In this document: piece after piece, positions 16,659 through 25,015 of the stretch | How positions within the stretch are numbered: position 1 is the stretch's first letter | Layout of the letters: each line of letters opens with the position of its first letter | Assembly (NCBI GenBank): GCA_947627445.1 | Contig: CANQWA010000002.1 | Coordinates: 1 to 64,000, forward strand | Reading direction: 5' to 3' | DNA length: 64,000 nucleotides | DNA from: an uncultured Ruminococcus sp. | Lineage (GTDB): Bacteria > Bacillota > Clostridia > Oscillospirales > Ruminococcaceae | The notes under the pieces: model-generated | Told to the model about the DNA's origin: nothing | Databases searched by the model: none | Seen by the model: only the letters and a program-made list of their open reading frames with translations | Position numbers and translations under genes: made by a program

Positions 16659-17636
16659 ATGCCAAAGCCGCCTCGATTTTACGGCAACGAAGCTGCACAG
16701 AAATCCTTGCGCCGTATGATAAAAAGCGGCAGGATTCCCCACGGTTTTCTCTTTTACGGAGAATCCGGACTTGGAAAAAAAACGCTGGCGGAGCAGTTGA
16801 TGGCAGAAATGCTCTGCATCGGCGCAGAAAAGCCCTGCGGCTACTGTAAATCCTGTCGTATGATGGCAAACCAGGTGCATCCTGACGTATGTTACGTACA
16901 GCATGGAGGTAAGCGGGGGGGATTTCTGGCAGAAACGGTGCGGGCAGTCTGCAACAACATTGCTCTGCCCCCCAACGAGGGAAATAAAAAGTTCTATCTG
17001 TTCTCCGACTGCGATGCCATGGACGCCCGGATGCAGAATCTTCTGCTGAAAGCCATCGAAGAACCGCCGGATTACGTCTATTTTATCTTCACGGCAGGTT
17101 CTCCCGGAGCGCTTTTGCCGACAGTACGCTCCCGCATCGTCTCTATGGCGGTCACGCCGGTGCTGGAGATTCAATGCCGGGAAGCACTGCTGGAAAAGGG
17201 CTATTCCGAACAGGAATGCGGCGAAGCCATAGCGGCTTTTCATGGTAATATCGGAAAATGTTTGGAATTTCTGGAAAATGCCGTAATACGTGAGATCATT
17301 GCATTGACAAAATCCGCAATCAATAGTATAATAGAAAGAAACGAGTATGCGCTGTTACAGACAGTGAACGCTTTTGAAAAGGAACGGGAACAGGCACGGT
17401 TGTTTCTGACCCTGTTCGACCGGACGCTCCGGGATGCCATGGTGCACCGGTATGATCCTCAGGCGGCTTGTATCGGCTGCGATCCGGATGGCGCAAATGC
17501 ACTGGCATCCAGACTTTCTGTCAGAAGCGGACAGGCAATGCATCTGGCGGTGGACAAGGCGTATGCTGCTTTGCAGGCAAATGTGAATCTACCGCTGATA
17601 CTGGCAGCATTCTGTGCGTCCTGTATGGATGCGTGA
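16659..17636 (+). CDS. holB: DNA polymerase III delta-prime subunit
   Basis: A 325-residue clamp-loader subunit. The AAA+ P-loop is degenerate (GESGLGKKTLAEQL), a four-Cys zinc module begins CGYCKSC, and the SRC-type sensor region reads TVRSRIVSMAV, as expected for the non-hydrolysing delta-prime subunit. It helps DnaX load the sliding clamp. The ORF track begins at an ATG touching the GGAG site; the in-frame ATG nine bases on gives normal spacing. It sits between the YaaO-like decarboxylase and yaaT, the Bacillus order lacking tmk. Confidence 0.9.
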   Translation: MPKPPRFYGNEAAQKSLRRMIKSGRIPHGFLFYGESGLGKKTLAEQLMAEMLCIGAEKPCGYCKSCRMMANQVHPDVCYVQHGGKRGGFLAETVRAVCNNIALPPNEGNKKFYLFSDCDAMDARMQNLLLKAIEEPPDYVYFIFTAGSPGALLPTVRSRIVSMAVTPVLEIQCREALLEKGYSEQECGEAIAAFHGNIGKCLEFLENAVIREIIALTKSAINSIIERNEYALLQTVNAFEKEREQARLFLTLFDRTLRDAMVHRYDPQAACIGCDPDGANALASRLSVRSGQAMHLAVDKAYAALQANVNLPLILAAFCASCMDA

Positions 17637-17672
17637 TAGAATATTTGAAAACTCTCAGGAAAGGATTGGAAT

Positions 17673-18536
17673 ATGATAGAAATTATCGGCGTTCGTTTTA
17701 AGAACGGCGGAAAGGTATATTATTTCTCACCCGGCAATAAGCAGATCAAGCAGGGTGAGCTTGTGATCACAGAAACAGCACGGGGAAAAGAATGCGGCGA
17801 GGTCGTGATCCCCAATAAAAAAGTGCAGCGTTCAGAAGTTGTCTCACCGTTGAAACCGATTCTGCGTGTTGCCACCCGGGAGGACAAACGTATTCTGGAG
17901 CAGAATACCAGACGGGAAGAAAAAGCATTTCAGGTGTGTCAGCAGAAGATCGCTTATCGGGGACTGAAAATGAATCTGGTGGACGTGGAATGCACCTTTG
18001 ACAACGGCAAGATGCTGTTTTATTTCACTGCCGACAACCGGGTGGATTTCCGGGAACTGGTCAAGGATCTGGCAGCGGTATTCCGCACCCGTATTGAACT
18101 GCGGCAGATCGGCGTACGGGACAAGGCAAAGATACTGGGCGGCATTGGCATCTGCGGCAGAGAGTTCTGCTGTAAGAGCAGCTTACAGGATTTTCAGTCA
18201 GTTTCTATCCGCATGGCAAAGGAACAGGGGCTTTCTCTGAATCCCACGAAAATCTCCGGCATCTGCGGCAGACTGATGTGCTGCCTCAAGCACGAGCAGA
18301 ATGTCTATGAAGAACTGCTGAAGATTACCCCCAAGGTAGGTGCATTGGTGCAGTTACCGGACGGCACGCATGCCAAAGTGTGCGAAGTGAATACCTTGAC
18401 TGGTGATCTGAAAGTCATGCCGGAAAACGCTGATGTTCCTGTCAAAGCAAAGCGTGATGAGGTTGTGGTGCTTCGCGACGGCAGGATTAAAGTCAATTCC
18501 GCAGATCGAAAGGCGCTGAAGGAGTTAGAAGAGTAG
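17673..18536 (+). CDS. ricT: PSP1/RicT (YaaT) family regulator of RNase Y and sporulation
   Basis: A 287-residue PSP1-domain protein. Two Cys clusters, CGREFCC and CGRLMCC, match those of RicT/YaaT that help bind [4Fe-4S] clusters in the Ric complex. In Bacillus the complex controls RNase Y specificity and is needed for sporulation and competence. The N-terminal segment IEIIGVRFKNGGKVYYF and GKECGEVV are typical. holB lies 36 bases upstream, a conserved pairing. RNase Y itself is encoded at 10077, so both partners are in this window. Confidence 0.92.
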   Translation: MIEIIGVRFKNGGKVYYFSPGNKQIKQGELVITETARGKECGEVVIPNKKVQRSEVVSPLKPILRVATREDKRILEQNTRREEKAFQVCQQKIAYRGLKMNLVDVECTFDNGKMLFYFTADNRVDFRELVKDLAAVFRTRIELRQIGVRDKAKILGGIGICGREFCCKSSLQDFQSVSIRMAKEQGLSLNPTKISGICGRLMCCLKHEQNVYEELLKITPKVGALVQLPDGTHAKVCEVNTLTGDLKVMPENADVPVKAKRDEVVVLRDGRIKVNSADRKALKELEE

Positions 18537-18546
18537 GTGTTTTGTG

Positions 18547-18583
18547 AGAACCTGTCCACCAAATTTCTATGCAGACAGGTTCT
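18547..18583 (+). terminator. AGAACCTGTC / GACAGGTTCT hairpin after ricT
   Basis: A 37-base mini-element whose ends are AGAACCTGTCC and GACAGGTTCT. It folds as a 10-bp stem and lies 10 bases after the ricT stop. The T-run is poor, so it may be a repeat rather than a terminator. Confidence 0.5.
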
Positions 18584-18653
18584 GAAATCACTTTTGCCAT
18601 GAAAATAAAAGCAGGCGTCGCTGTACTGACGTCATGAAACGGAGGTCAATCTC

Positions 18654-19487
18654 ATGCAACCTGAAGAAAGAAATTATCCGCCCCGCAAGCCCGTCCGGCG
18701 TGTGCGCTATGACCGGATCATTGCTGTACTTGTCATCCTGGTACTACTGATTGTGATTCTGGTGAAATGCTGCTCCAGTTGTTCTGCCAAGAAGCAGAAG
18801 AAGGGAGATACAGCAGCAACTACCACGGCGGAAACGACTGTCACAACAGAGCCGCCTGCTGTCGATTACAGCAGAATGGTATATCTTAGCCCGTCTAATC
18901 AGGTGGATAATACATTTAATGTAGGCGATACCAACGAAGCGGCAGAATGTCGCCTTATTGCGGAAAAAACAGCAGCGATTCTGCAACAGTCCGGTATTTC
19001 CGTCATCATTGCCGAAGATACTGCCAGTTTACAGGATAAGACCGCAGTCGGGGACAACCATCTCGGTGCATATGTGGCAATTCACACCAATCAGGGACAG
19101 GGTGTGGGAACAGATTGTTTCTATAACGGTACTTCTGAGGCAAGCCGATCGCTGGCACAGGCGGTTTATGATCCGGTGGCAGCGCTGACACCTACAGCAG
19201 ACCGTGGATTGATGGACGGTTCGCAGAACGGCTCGGATACATATCAGTATGAGATCGGTAACAACCAGAGCCCTTGCTGCTTGATTGAAGTAGAATTTCA
19301 TGACGGACCGAATGTTGCCCAGTGGATTCTGGACAATGAGGATGCTATTGCACAGGCAATTGCTACGGGCATCACCAATTATCTCCAGGGCTCATCCAGC
19401 ACCGGCAGTCAGACAACAACCACAGACCCTGCCGCAGCTGCCACAACAAACAATGCCATCCAGGATCAATTATCAGCTGGCGCTTGA
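18654..19487 (+). CDS. Membrane-anchored amidase_3-like protein
   Basis: 277 residues. A basic cytosolic start is followed by one transmembrane helix (about 24-38, IIAVLVILVLLIVILV), a Thr-rich stalk, an N-acetylmuramoyl-L-alanine amidase (Amidase_3) fold (about 78-245) and a Thr/Ala tail. In active enzymes the first zinc ligand is the His of a DPGHGG-type motif. Here that place reads LSPSNQ. The following Glu (DTNEA), the second His (AIHTNQG) and the catalytic-side IEVEFHD are kept. It may therefore bind peptidoglycan, or use an altered site, rather than cut as usual. Ribosome site CGGAGG. queH overlaps its 3' end. Confidence 0.7.
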   Translation: MQPEERNYPPRKPVRRVRYDRIIAVLVILVLLIVILVKCCSSCSAKKQKKGDTAATTTAETTVTTEPPAVDYSRMVYLSPSNQVDNTFNVGDTNEAAECRLIAEKTAAILQQSGISVIIAEDTASLQDKTAVGDNHLGAYVAIHTNQGQGVGTDCFYNGTSEASRSLAQAVYDPVAALTPTADRGLMDGSQNGSDTYQYEIGNNQSPCCLIEVEFHDGPNVAQWILDNEDAIAQAIATGITNYLQGSSSTGSQTTTTDPAAAATTNNAIQDQLSAGA

Positions 19488-20094
19488 TGACATTTTGCGG
19501 CGGCTTCCGCAAGAGCGGACACCCCTGTTGTTTCTGCACGGATGCTGTGCGCCGTGCAGCAGCTATGTGCTGGAATATTTGAGCTCGTACTTTGAGATCC
19601 GGTTGTTTTTCTACAACCCCAATATTTCCCCTGAGCCGGAGTATCTTCACCGGCGTGAAGAACTGCGGAGATTGGTACAGGAGCTTCCTCTGGAGAATCC
19701 CGTGACCATTCAGGACGGGGATTATGCGCCGGAACGGTTTTATGCGCTGGCAAAGGGATTGGAAAAGGAGCCGGAACGGGGGCTGCGCTGTCAGAGATGT
19801 ATCGGGCATCGTCTGGAGAAAACTTTTGCTGCTGCGAAGAAACTGGACAGGCTGCCGGATTTTGTGGGAACAACACTGACGATCAGTCCCCATAAGGATG
19901 CGGAATTTATCAATGCCTGTGGTTCTTCGCTGGCGGAGCAGTATGGTGTGCCGTGGCTGTTTTCGGATTTTAAGAAAAAGGGAGGCTATCTGCGTTCCAT
20001 TGCGCTGTCAAAGGAATATGACCTGTATCGCCAAAGCTTCTGCGGCTGCGTTTACAGCAAGGCCGAGGCGGCACAACGTGAAACAGAAAAATAA
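19453..20094 (+). CDS. queH: Epoxyqueuosine reductase QueH (DUF208)
   Basis: About 213 residues. This is the cobalamin-independent enzyme for the last step of queuosine biosynthesis on tRNA. It holds the Cys set of the family: HGCCAPCSS near the N-terminus, RCQRCIGHRLEKT in the middle and FCGCVYS at the C-terminus, which bind an Fe-S cluster and a metal site. TLTISPHKDA is another conserved block. The long ORF-track start runs back through the amidase gene. The ATG at 19453, which overlaps that gene by 35 bases, is the most plausible start but has no good ribosome site, suggesting translational coupling. Confidence 0.88.
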   Translation: MPSRINYQLALDDILRRLPQERTPLLFLHGCCAPCSSYVLEYLSSYFEIRLFFYNPNISPEPEYLHRREELRRLVQELPLENPVTIQDGDYAPERFYALAKGLEKEPERGLRCQRCIGHRLEKTFAAAKKLDRLPDFVGTTLTISPHKDAEFINACGSSLAEQYGVPWLFSDFKKKGGYLRSIALSKEYDLYRQSFCGCVYSKAEAAQRETEK

Positions 20095-20137
20095 AAACAC
20101 CGCTGACGGAATCAACAGTTCTGTCAGCGGTGTTTTT
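20093..20137. terminator. Bidirectional terminator (queH / GH3)
   Basis: AAAAACACCGCTGACGGAA and TTCTGTCAGCGGTGTTTTT form a stem with A/T runs on both sides between convergent genes. Confidence 0.92.
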
Positions 20138-20140
20138 ATA

Positions 20141-22927
20141 TCAGCCAAGCTGTATACGGTAGATCGAAGCCATTCCCTGAATTTGCAGTCGGAGATCCGC
20201 TCGCCCGGAAAATGGTTTCAGATCCATGGAATAGTGCTGGAAATCATCCATGGCGCTGGAGGGCGGAATGGAAACAGTTCCCAGTTCTTCCCAACCGGCA
20301 AGGATGGAAACCGATGCTCTGGCACAAGGGGCAGCAGCCAGAATTTCTGCTTTGGTATATCCCTGGAAATCCGTATCGGCAAAGGTGAACGAACCACCCC
20401 AGTCATCGGTACAGCCGTACCAGTCGTTCTGCGCTTTGGAGAATCGCAGGGTGGTCATCATGCCGTCTTTTTCGTCGTAATTCTTCACGCAGACCGGCTT
20501 GGAAAAATCACGCGGGGGAACGGCTTCTCCCGGAATTTCCAATTCTATGGTCAGCCGGATATCCGAGGAAGAAGCCCCTGCCATGATGACATAGTGCCCT
20601 TGCTCCACCATCATTTTCTCTCGTGTCACATCGTAGAATTCCAGTGCGTACCAGGGTACAAAAATGGGTACGGGAACAGTTTTTCCAGCCGGTACAGGCA
20701 CACGCTGGAAGCCGCATAGCTGGCGGTTCGGGCGTTTTACCCGAGGATGCAGATGACGGAAGTAGAGTTGTACCACTTCATCACCGTCGTATGACGAGGT
20801 GTTTGTCAGATTCAGATGAACCAGAAGTCCTTCCGGTCTGATGTCGGCAGAAAGATTTTCATAGACAAATTCGGAATAGGACAGACCGTGGCCGAAGGGG
20901 TACAATGGTTCTGCTGTGTCATATAAGTAAGTCCGATTGGCGTCTATGATATCATATTCCATGATATCCGGCAGATCCTGTGCGGAACTGTACCAGGTGA
21001 TGGGACATCGTGCTGCCGGATTGTTTTTCCCCAGCAGGGTATCTGCCACAGCATTGCCAAGCTCTGGTCCGGCGTGGGATGTGTAGAGAATCGCCGGCAG
21101 GAGTTTTTGTGCCTCTTTCAGCGCATAAGGGTAGCTGGAGATCACTGTCAGTACCGTGTCAGGATTGGCTTTTTGCACTGCTCGGAGCAGTGCCTTCTGA
21201 TGCGCCGGAAGCTCCAGATCAGGGCGGTCATAGCATTCCCGTGCTACCTGCATGGGATGATTGCCCAGACAGAGAATCACAACATTCGCCTGAGCTGCTA
21301 ACGCAGCCGCACGGGCAGCGCCATCCTCTATCACTTCCACCTGAAACCGGCGGTCAGGGGTAGGTCTGCCGGCTTTTACGGCACGGAGCGTGCCGTCTAT
21401 TTGTACGGCAATATCCATGGGCTTGTCGTGCCAGCTGCGGAACAGCATGGATTCACCGTACTGCTCCGGACGAAACCATTCCCGGATAAACCATGCATAA
21501 GGGGTTTCTCCGGAAGCTCGGTAGATGCCGTCCTCAGTGACATATTTACCGTTTTTGCAGGATCGGAGATTCACACTGCCGAAGTCCCAGTTGTGATACA
21601 AGAACCTTTCGCTTTCACCAATGGCATCCGCCGTAGCGGTTACAGCGTTTTCCTCTGATACAGTCAGATATTTTCCGGTTTGTACGGATCGGATTGCGAC
21701 CACATCGTAGCCCTCGTCCCACAGAATATTTTCTGACCCCAGCCGTTCCTGTAATGCATCCAGCACAGAAACAGCATAAGAAGCAGTTCCGGTATACCAG
21801 TCCCGGTAATTTTCTCGGCTGATGGGACCTATGACGGCGACTTTTGTGCCGGGGTTCAGCTTTAGCGGAAGAATGCCTGTATTGTGAAGCAGGCACATCT
21901 GTTCCATAGCGGCACATTGATTTACCGCCCGGTGGAGGAGCGTGTCTGTTTCCACAGGCTCTGTGTTGAAGGGGCAGTTGTCACCGTCCAGTTCGCCCAG
22001 ACGAAAACGTGCCAGCAGGCAAGCGCCAATGGCGTTGTCAATGTCTTCTTCCGTAATCAGTCCTCGGTGCAGGGCATCGCTGCCGGCAGCGGCGACCATT
22101 TCGGCATCGTCTGTCATAATGTCACAGCCGTTTTTCAAACATGCCGCCAGAGCCTCTGCATGGGTAGGATGGGACTGATGTACCAGGACATTCTGGGAAA
22201 AATCCGCACCGTCTGTCACCACGAAACCAAGACCCCATTGCTCCTTGACGACCTTTTTCAGGTCGGGATTCATGCAAGCCGGTACACCGCTCAGTTCGTT
22301 ATATGCAGTCATGATAGAATCCGCTCCGCCCCGGACAACAGAAGCCTCAAATGCCCGGTAGTAGTATTCGTGGAGAGTGCGGGGCGTTATATTGGACCAG
22401 CTGCCGCTGCGTCCTTTTTCGTTGTTGTTGGCACAGAAATGCTTTAATGCAGGAATCGTCCGCCGATAGACCGGATCGTCTCCGGCAAGGCCCTGGGTAT
22501 AAGCCGTCGTCATTTCACCGATGAGAAAGGGATCTTCGCCATAGCCTTCTTCGGTGCGTCCCCAGCGGGGATCACGTTCGGGATCGACGGTCGGTCCCCA
22601 GACCATCAGATGCCCTTTTTTGTCCTTTCGGTGGTAATAACGAGCTTCTTTTCCGGCAATTTCGCCAATCTGTTCCATCAGCGCCGGATCAAAAGTGGAT
22701 GCCAGACCAATGGGTTGGGGAAATACGGTGGAAACATGTCCGGGAGTACGGTCTACATAGCCTCGGGCGGCCTCCTGCCCGATAAACCATTCGCCCAGTC
22801 CCAGACGTGGAACAGGCTTTTGATGGGTGGAGAGCAGTCCTAATTTTTCTTCTATAGTCAGGCGCTGCAGCAGATCCTTGACACGCTGCTCCAGAGGGAG
22901 TGCGGTGTCCTGAAAGGGATAATGCAT
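20141..22927 (-). CDS. Glycoside hydrolase family 3 enzyme with trefoil insert and CBM6-like end
   Basis: A 928-residue GH3 enzyme (beta-glucosidase or beta-xylosidase type). The N-terminal barrel has RWGRTEEGYGEDP, ALKHF and the nucleophile Asp239 in FVVTDGAD. The second GH3 domain is interrupted at about 405-535 by a fascin-like beta-trefoil segment (VQTGKYLTV, CKNGKYVTED) where other GH3 enzymes carry PA14. An Fn3-like domain follows (YPFGHGLSYSEF), then a CBM6-like module (about 800-928). There is no signal peptide, so it probably acts inside the cell on imported oligosaccharides. The ATG at 22927 follows AAAGGAAG; the ORF-track extension is before it. Confidence 0.88.
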   Translation of the reverse strand: MHYPFQDTALPLEQRVKDLLQRLTIEEKLGLLSTHQKPVPRLGLGEWFIGQEAARGYVDRTPGHVSTVFPQPIGLASTFDPALMEQIGEIAGKEARYYHRKDKKGHLMVWGPTVDPERDPRWGRTEEGYGEDPFLIGEMTTAYTQGLAGDDPVYRRTIPALKHFCANNNEKGRSGSWSNITPRTLHEYYYRAFEASVVRGGADSIMTAYNELSGVPACMNPDLKKVVKEQWGLGFVVTDGADFSQNVLVHQSHPTHAEALAACLKNGCDIMTDDAEMVAAAGSDALHRGLITEEDIDNAIGACLLARFRLGELDGDNCPFNTEPVETDTLLHRAVNQCAAMEQMCLLHNTGILPLKLNPGTKVAVIGPISRENYRDWYTGTASYAVSVLDALQERLGSENILWDEGYDVVAIRSVQTGKYLTVSEENAVTATADAIGESERFLYHNWDFGSVNLRSCKNGKYVTEDGIYRASGETPYAWFIREWFRPEQYGESMLFRSWHDKPMDIAVQIDGTLRAVKAGRPTPDRRFQVEVIEDGAARAAALAAQANVVILCLGNHPMQVARECYDRPDLELPAHQKALLRAVQKANPDTVLTVISSYPYALKEAQKLLPAILYTSHAGPELGNAVADTLLGKNNPAARCPITWYSSAQDLPDIMEYDIIDANRTYLYDTAEPLYPFGHGLSYSEFVYENLSADIRPEGLLVHLNLTNTSSYDGDEVVQLYFRHLHPRVKRPNRQLCGFQRVPVPAGKTVPVPIFVPWYALEFYDVTREKMMVEQGHYVIMAGASSSDIRLTIELEIPGEAVPPRDFSKPVCVKNYDEKDGMMTTLRFSKAQNDWYGCTDDWGGSFTFADTDFQGYTKAEILAAAPCARASVSILAGWEELGTVSIPPSSAMDDFQHYSMDLKPFSGRADLRLQIQGMASIYRIQLG

Positions 22928-23031
22928 GGTGGATCTTCCTTTCTGAAAGCCTGTTCCGACTCTCCATGCGCGCGTCTTTCCGGCAGCTTTGCCATAGACC
23001 TCCCGGGAAATCCACTGCACGTCAGATACGA

Positions 23032-23041
23032 GACAGGTTCT
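23032..23041. repeat. Solo GACAGGTTCT element
   Basis: An AGAAC-family end fused to the tadA stop codon (minus strand TAGAACCTGTC). Confidence 0.45.
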
Positions 23042-23537
23042 ATGAAAAAACGGTGGAATCGAATGCTTTCTTTTTTTGCCGTAATGCCTGGAAAAAATCC
23101 CGGAGAACCTGTGCGCAGTCCTCCTGCATCAGACCTTCAAAGATTTCCGGTTTCCAGTTATAGGGCAGTGCAAACAGTTCTTCTACCGAACGTACAGCAC
23201 CGCCCTTGGGATCACGTGTGCCGAAAACGATCTGATCCAGTCTGGCGTGAAGGATCGCACCGGCGCACATAGGACACGGCTCCAATGTGACATACAGGGC
23301 GCTGTCCAAAAGCCGCCAGCCTCCCAGCGTTCGGCTTGCAGCGTCGATCGCCATGATCTCCGCATGTGCCAGGGGAGAGCGGTCACATTCTCTGCGGTTA
23401 TAGCCCTCGCCGATGATTCTGCCGGTGGGCTTGTGTACCACCACAGCTCCCACGGGGACTTCTCCTAAGGAAAAAGCATGCTGCGCCAGTTCCAGCGCAC
23501 GCTGCATGTATGGGATTTCGGGAATAAAATCCGTCAC
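23040..23537 (-). CDS. tadA: tRNA-specific adenosine-34 deaminase
   Basis: A 165-residue zinc deaminase making inosine at the wobble position of tRNA-Arg(ACG). It has the zinc and proton-shuttle motif HAEIMAID and the second zinc motif PCPMCAGAI, with VPVGAVVV upstream. The start is GTG, touching the stop codon of the CPBP gene, with GAGGTGA eleven bases upstream, so the two genes are coupled. The stop codon overlaps an AACCTGTC end of the AGAAC repeat family. Confidence 0.94.
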   Translation of the reverse strand: MTDFIPEIPYMQRALELAQHAFSLGEVPVGAVVVHKPTGRIIGEGYNRRECDRSPLAHAEIMAIDAASRTLGGWRLLDSALYVTLEPCPMCAGAILHARLDQIVFGTRDPKGGAVRSVEELFALPYNWKPEIFEGLMQEDCAQVLRDFFQALRQKKKAFDSTVFS

Positions 23538-24704
23538 TTAAAAAATCACCTCAATGACCATCGTTACAAGGCACAGAATAAAGAGCACGGAAAGAGGACC
23601 CGGATTCCATATGACACGAAGCCGTTCCCGTGGGCTGAGATAATGCTTCTGGTTCAGCAGTGCCGGGTTGGTTCTCCGGGGACGAATGAACAGCAAACTG
23701 CCCAAAATGCCGATCGTCAGAATCGCAAGCATCAGCAGCATCTGGATGTTCATAGAAGCCGCTTTTGACCGGATCCAGAAGAATCCGAACATCAGCAGAT
23801 GGCAGAGCATCCGGTTGAGAATTGCCGGCAGAAGAGAACCGCTGCGGAGAACCGCAATACCTGCTACTACGGCAAAGGTCAGATCCATGGGCAATGTGAT
23901 AAAGCTGTGGTTCAGGCAGGCATTCAGCAGCGCTGTCATCAGAATGGCGTACCAGTCTCCGAATTGGCGCAGTACGTGAAGCACTTCACCGTGGATCAGA
24001 AGTTCTGACATGATGCTGACAACCACCAGTTTGTAGATCAGATAGATCATCCCATACGGTGCCTGCATATAGGAAACAGCATAATAGGCGGTTCCGATGG
24101 TGTTGTGTGCTAAGGGATTATTGGATGAAAACAGCATCCATATGTTGACGATGACAAACAATGCCAACGTCAGACAGGTGGAAACCGGAAGCTCATGGGG
24201 ATTGTCCGGCTTTAGATGATATGCCACCCGCCGGGGCAGCCGGAACATTTTCCGGAAGATCAGCACGGGAATCAGATATTTCAGAAACGTCTGGAACATC
24301 AGGATGATCAGGACAGGCAATTCCGGACCGTACATGGCATTGTTGCTGTAGCTGTAGTCGATCTCCATGCCCAGCAGATTTGCTCCGGCAACCAGCAGAT
24401 AGCCGGACAGACTTTCCAGCATCAGATACAGCAGGATTGCGATACCAATCACCATATGGACACGCTGCATGGTGCGGCGTTCTTCTACAGCAGGATCAGG
24501 GGATTGATAGCCCACACCCTCGATATAGATATTTTCATTTGCGGCTCTCCGGCAGCGGAAAGCATAGTTGTTGTCTTCCCTGTTTCTCCACATGCGGAAT
24601 GCACGGCTGTATGCCTTGGAGACGGTGCTGTAGTCAGAATCGGCAACCACATCAATATCGTATCTTTTGCCGGACTCTTGTTTGGATGGAAAAGCTTTTC
24701 GCAT
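23538..24704 (-). CDS. CPBP-family-like intramembrane protein
   Basis: A 388-residue protein. A soluble N-terminal part (about 90 residues) is followed by roughly eight membrane helices. The C-terminal half resembles CPBP/CAAX intramembrane peptidases: ELLIHGEVL sits where EExxxR is expected, LNHSF where the FxxxH helix lies, and LNRMLCH where the last His/Asn motif lies. Two of the catalytic positions are therefore changed, and activity is doubtful. It is the first gene of a minus-strand unit with tadA. Ribosome site GAGGTG is 12 bases before the ATG. Confidence 0.7.
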   Translation of the reverse strand: MRKAFPSKQESGKRYDIDVVADSDYSTVSKAYSRAFRMWRNREDNNYAFRCRRAANENIYIEGVGYQSPDPAVEERRTMQRVHMVIGIAILLYLMLESLSGYLLVAGANLLGMEIDYSYSNNAMYGPELPVLIILMFQTFLKYLIPVLIFRKMFRLPRRVAYHLKPDNPHELPVSTCLTLALFVIVNIWMLFSSNNPLAHNTIGTAYYAVSYMQAPYGMIYLIYKLVVVSIMSELLIHGEVLHVLRQFGDWYAILMTALLNACLNHSFITLPMDLTFAVVAGIAVLRSGSLLPAILNRMLCHLLMFGFFWIRSKAASMNIQMLLMLAILTIGILGSLLFIRPRRTNPALLNQKHYLSPRERLRVIWNPGPLSVLFILCLVTMVIEVIF

Positions 24705-24730
24705 GAATGTTATGACACCTCGATATGTCT

Positions 24731-24756
24731 ATGATACCGTAAATGGATGGTATCAT
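24731..24756. promoter_or_regulatory. Inverted repeat upstream of the CPBP gene
   Basis: ATGATACC and GGTATCAT flank 10 bases, between the likely CPBP promoter and its start codon. It could be an operator or a leader hairpin. Confidence 0.4.
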
Positions 24757-24771
24757 AAATGCTTTGCAACC

Positions 24772-24780
24772 ATTATACCA
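24772..24780 (-). promoter_or_regulatory. Extended -10 promoter of the CPBP-tadA unit
   Basis: On the minus strand TGGTATAAT is a consensus extended -10. The -35 is weak. Confidence 0.5.
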
Positions 24781-24916
24781 TAGTAAAAAGCGCTTTCGGT
24801 TTTTAAAGTGGAAAAATAGTAACAGCATATTGTGAATGATTCCAAACAGAATTGTGTATGGTAAAAAACGCACAAATTTTTTCGCCAATTTTTTTGCGGC
24901 TTTTGAGAAAAAATAG

Positions 24917-24945
24917 TTGCAGTTTTTCACAGGGTGTGGTATAAT
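24917..24945 (+). promoter_or_regulatory. Promoter of the CAP/dockerin gene
   Basis: TTGCAG and TATAAT are separated by 17 bases. Together with the two minus-strand signals it accounts for the 311-base gap 24705-25015. Confidence 0.82.
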
Positions 24946-25015
24946 AGAAACAAATATATGTGGACACCGGAAATGGATGCCTGTACAGGAACAATACCGA
25001 AGGAGGAATGTAAGT

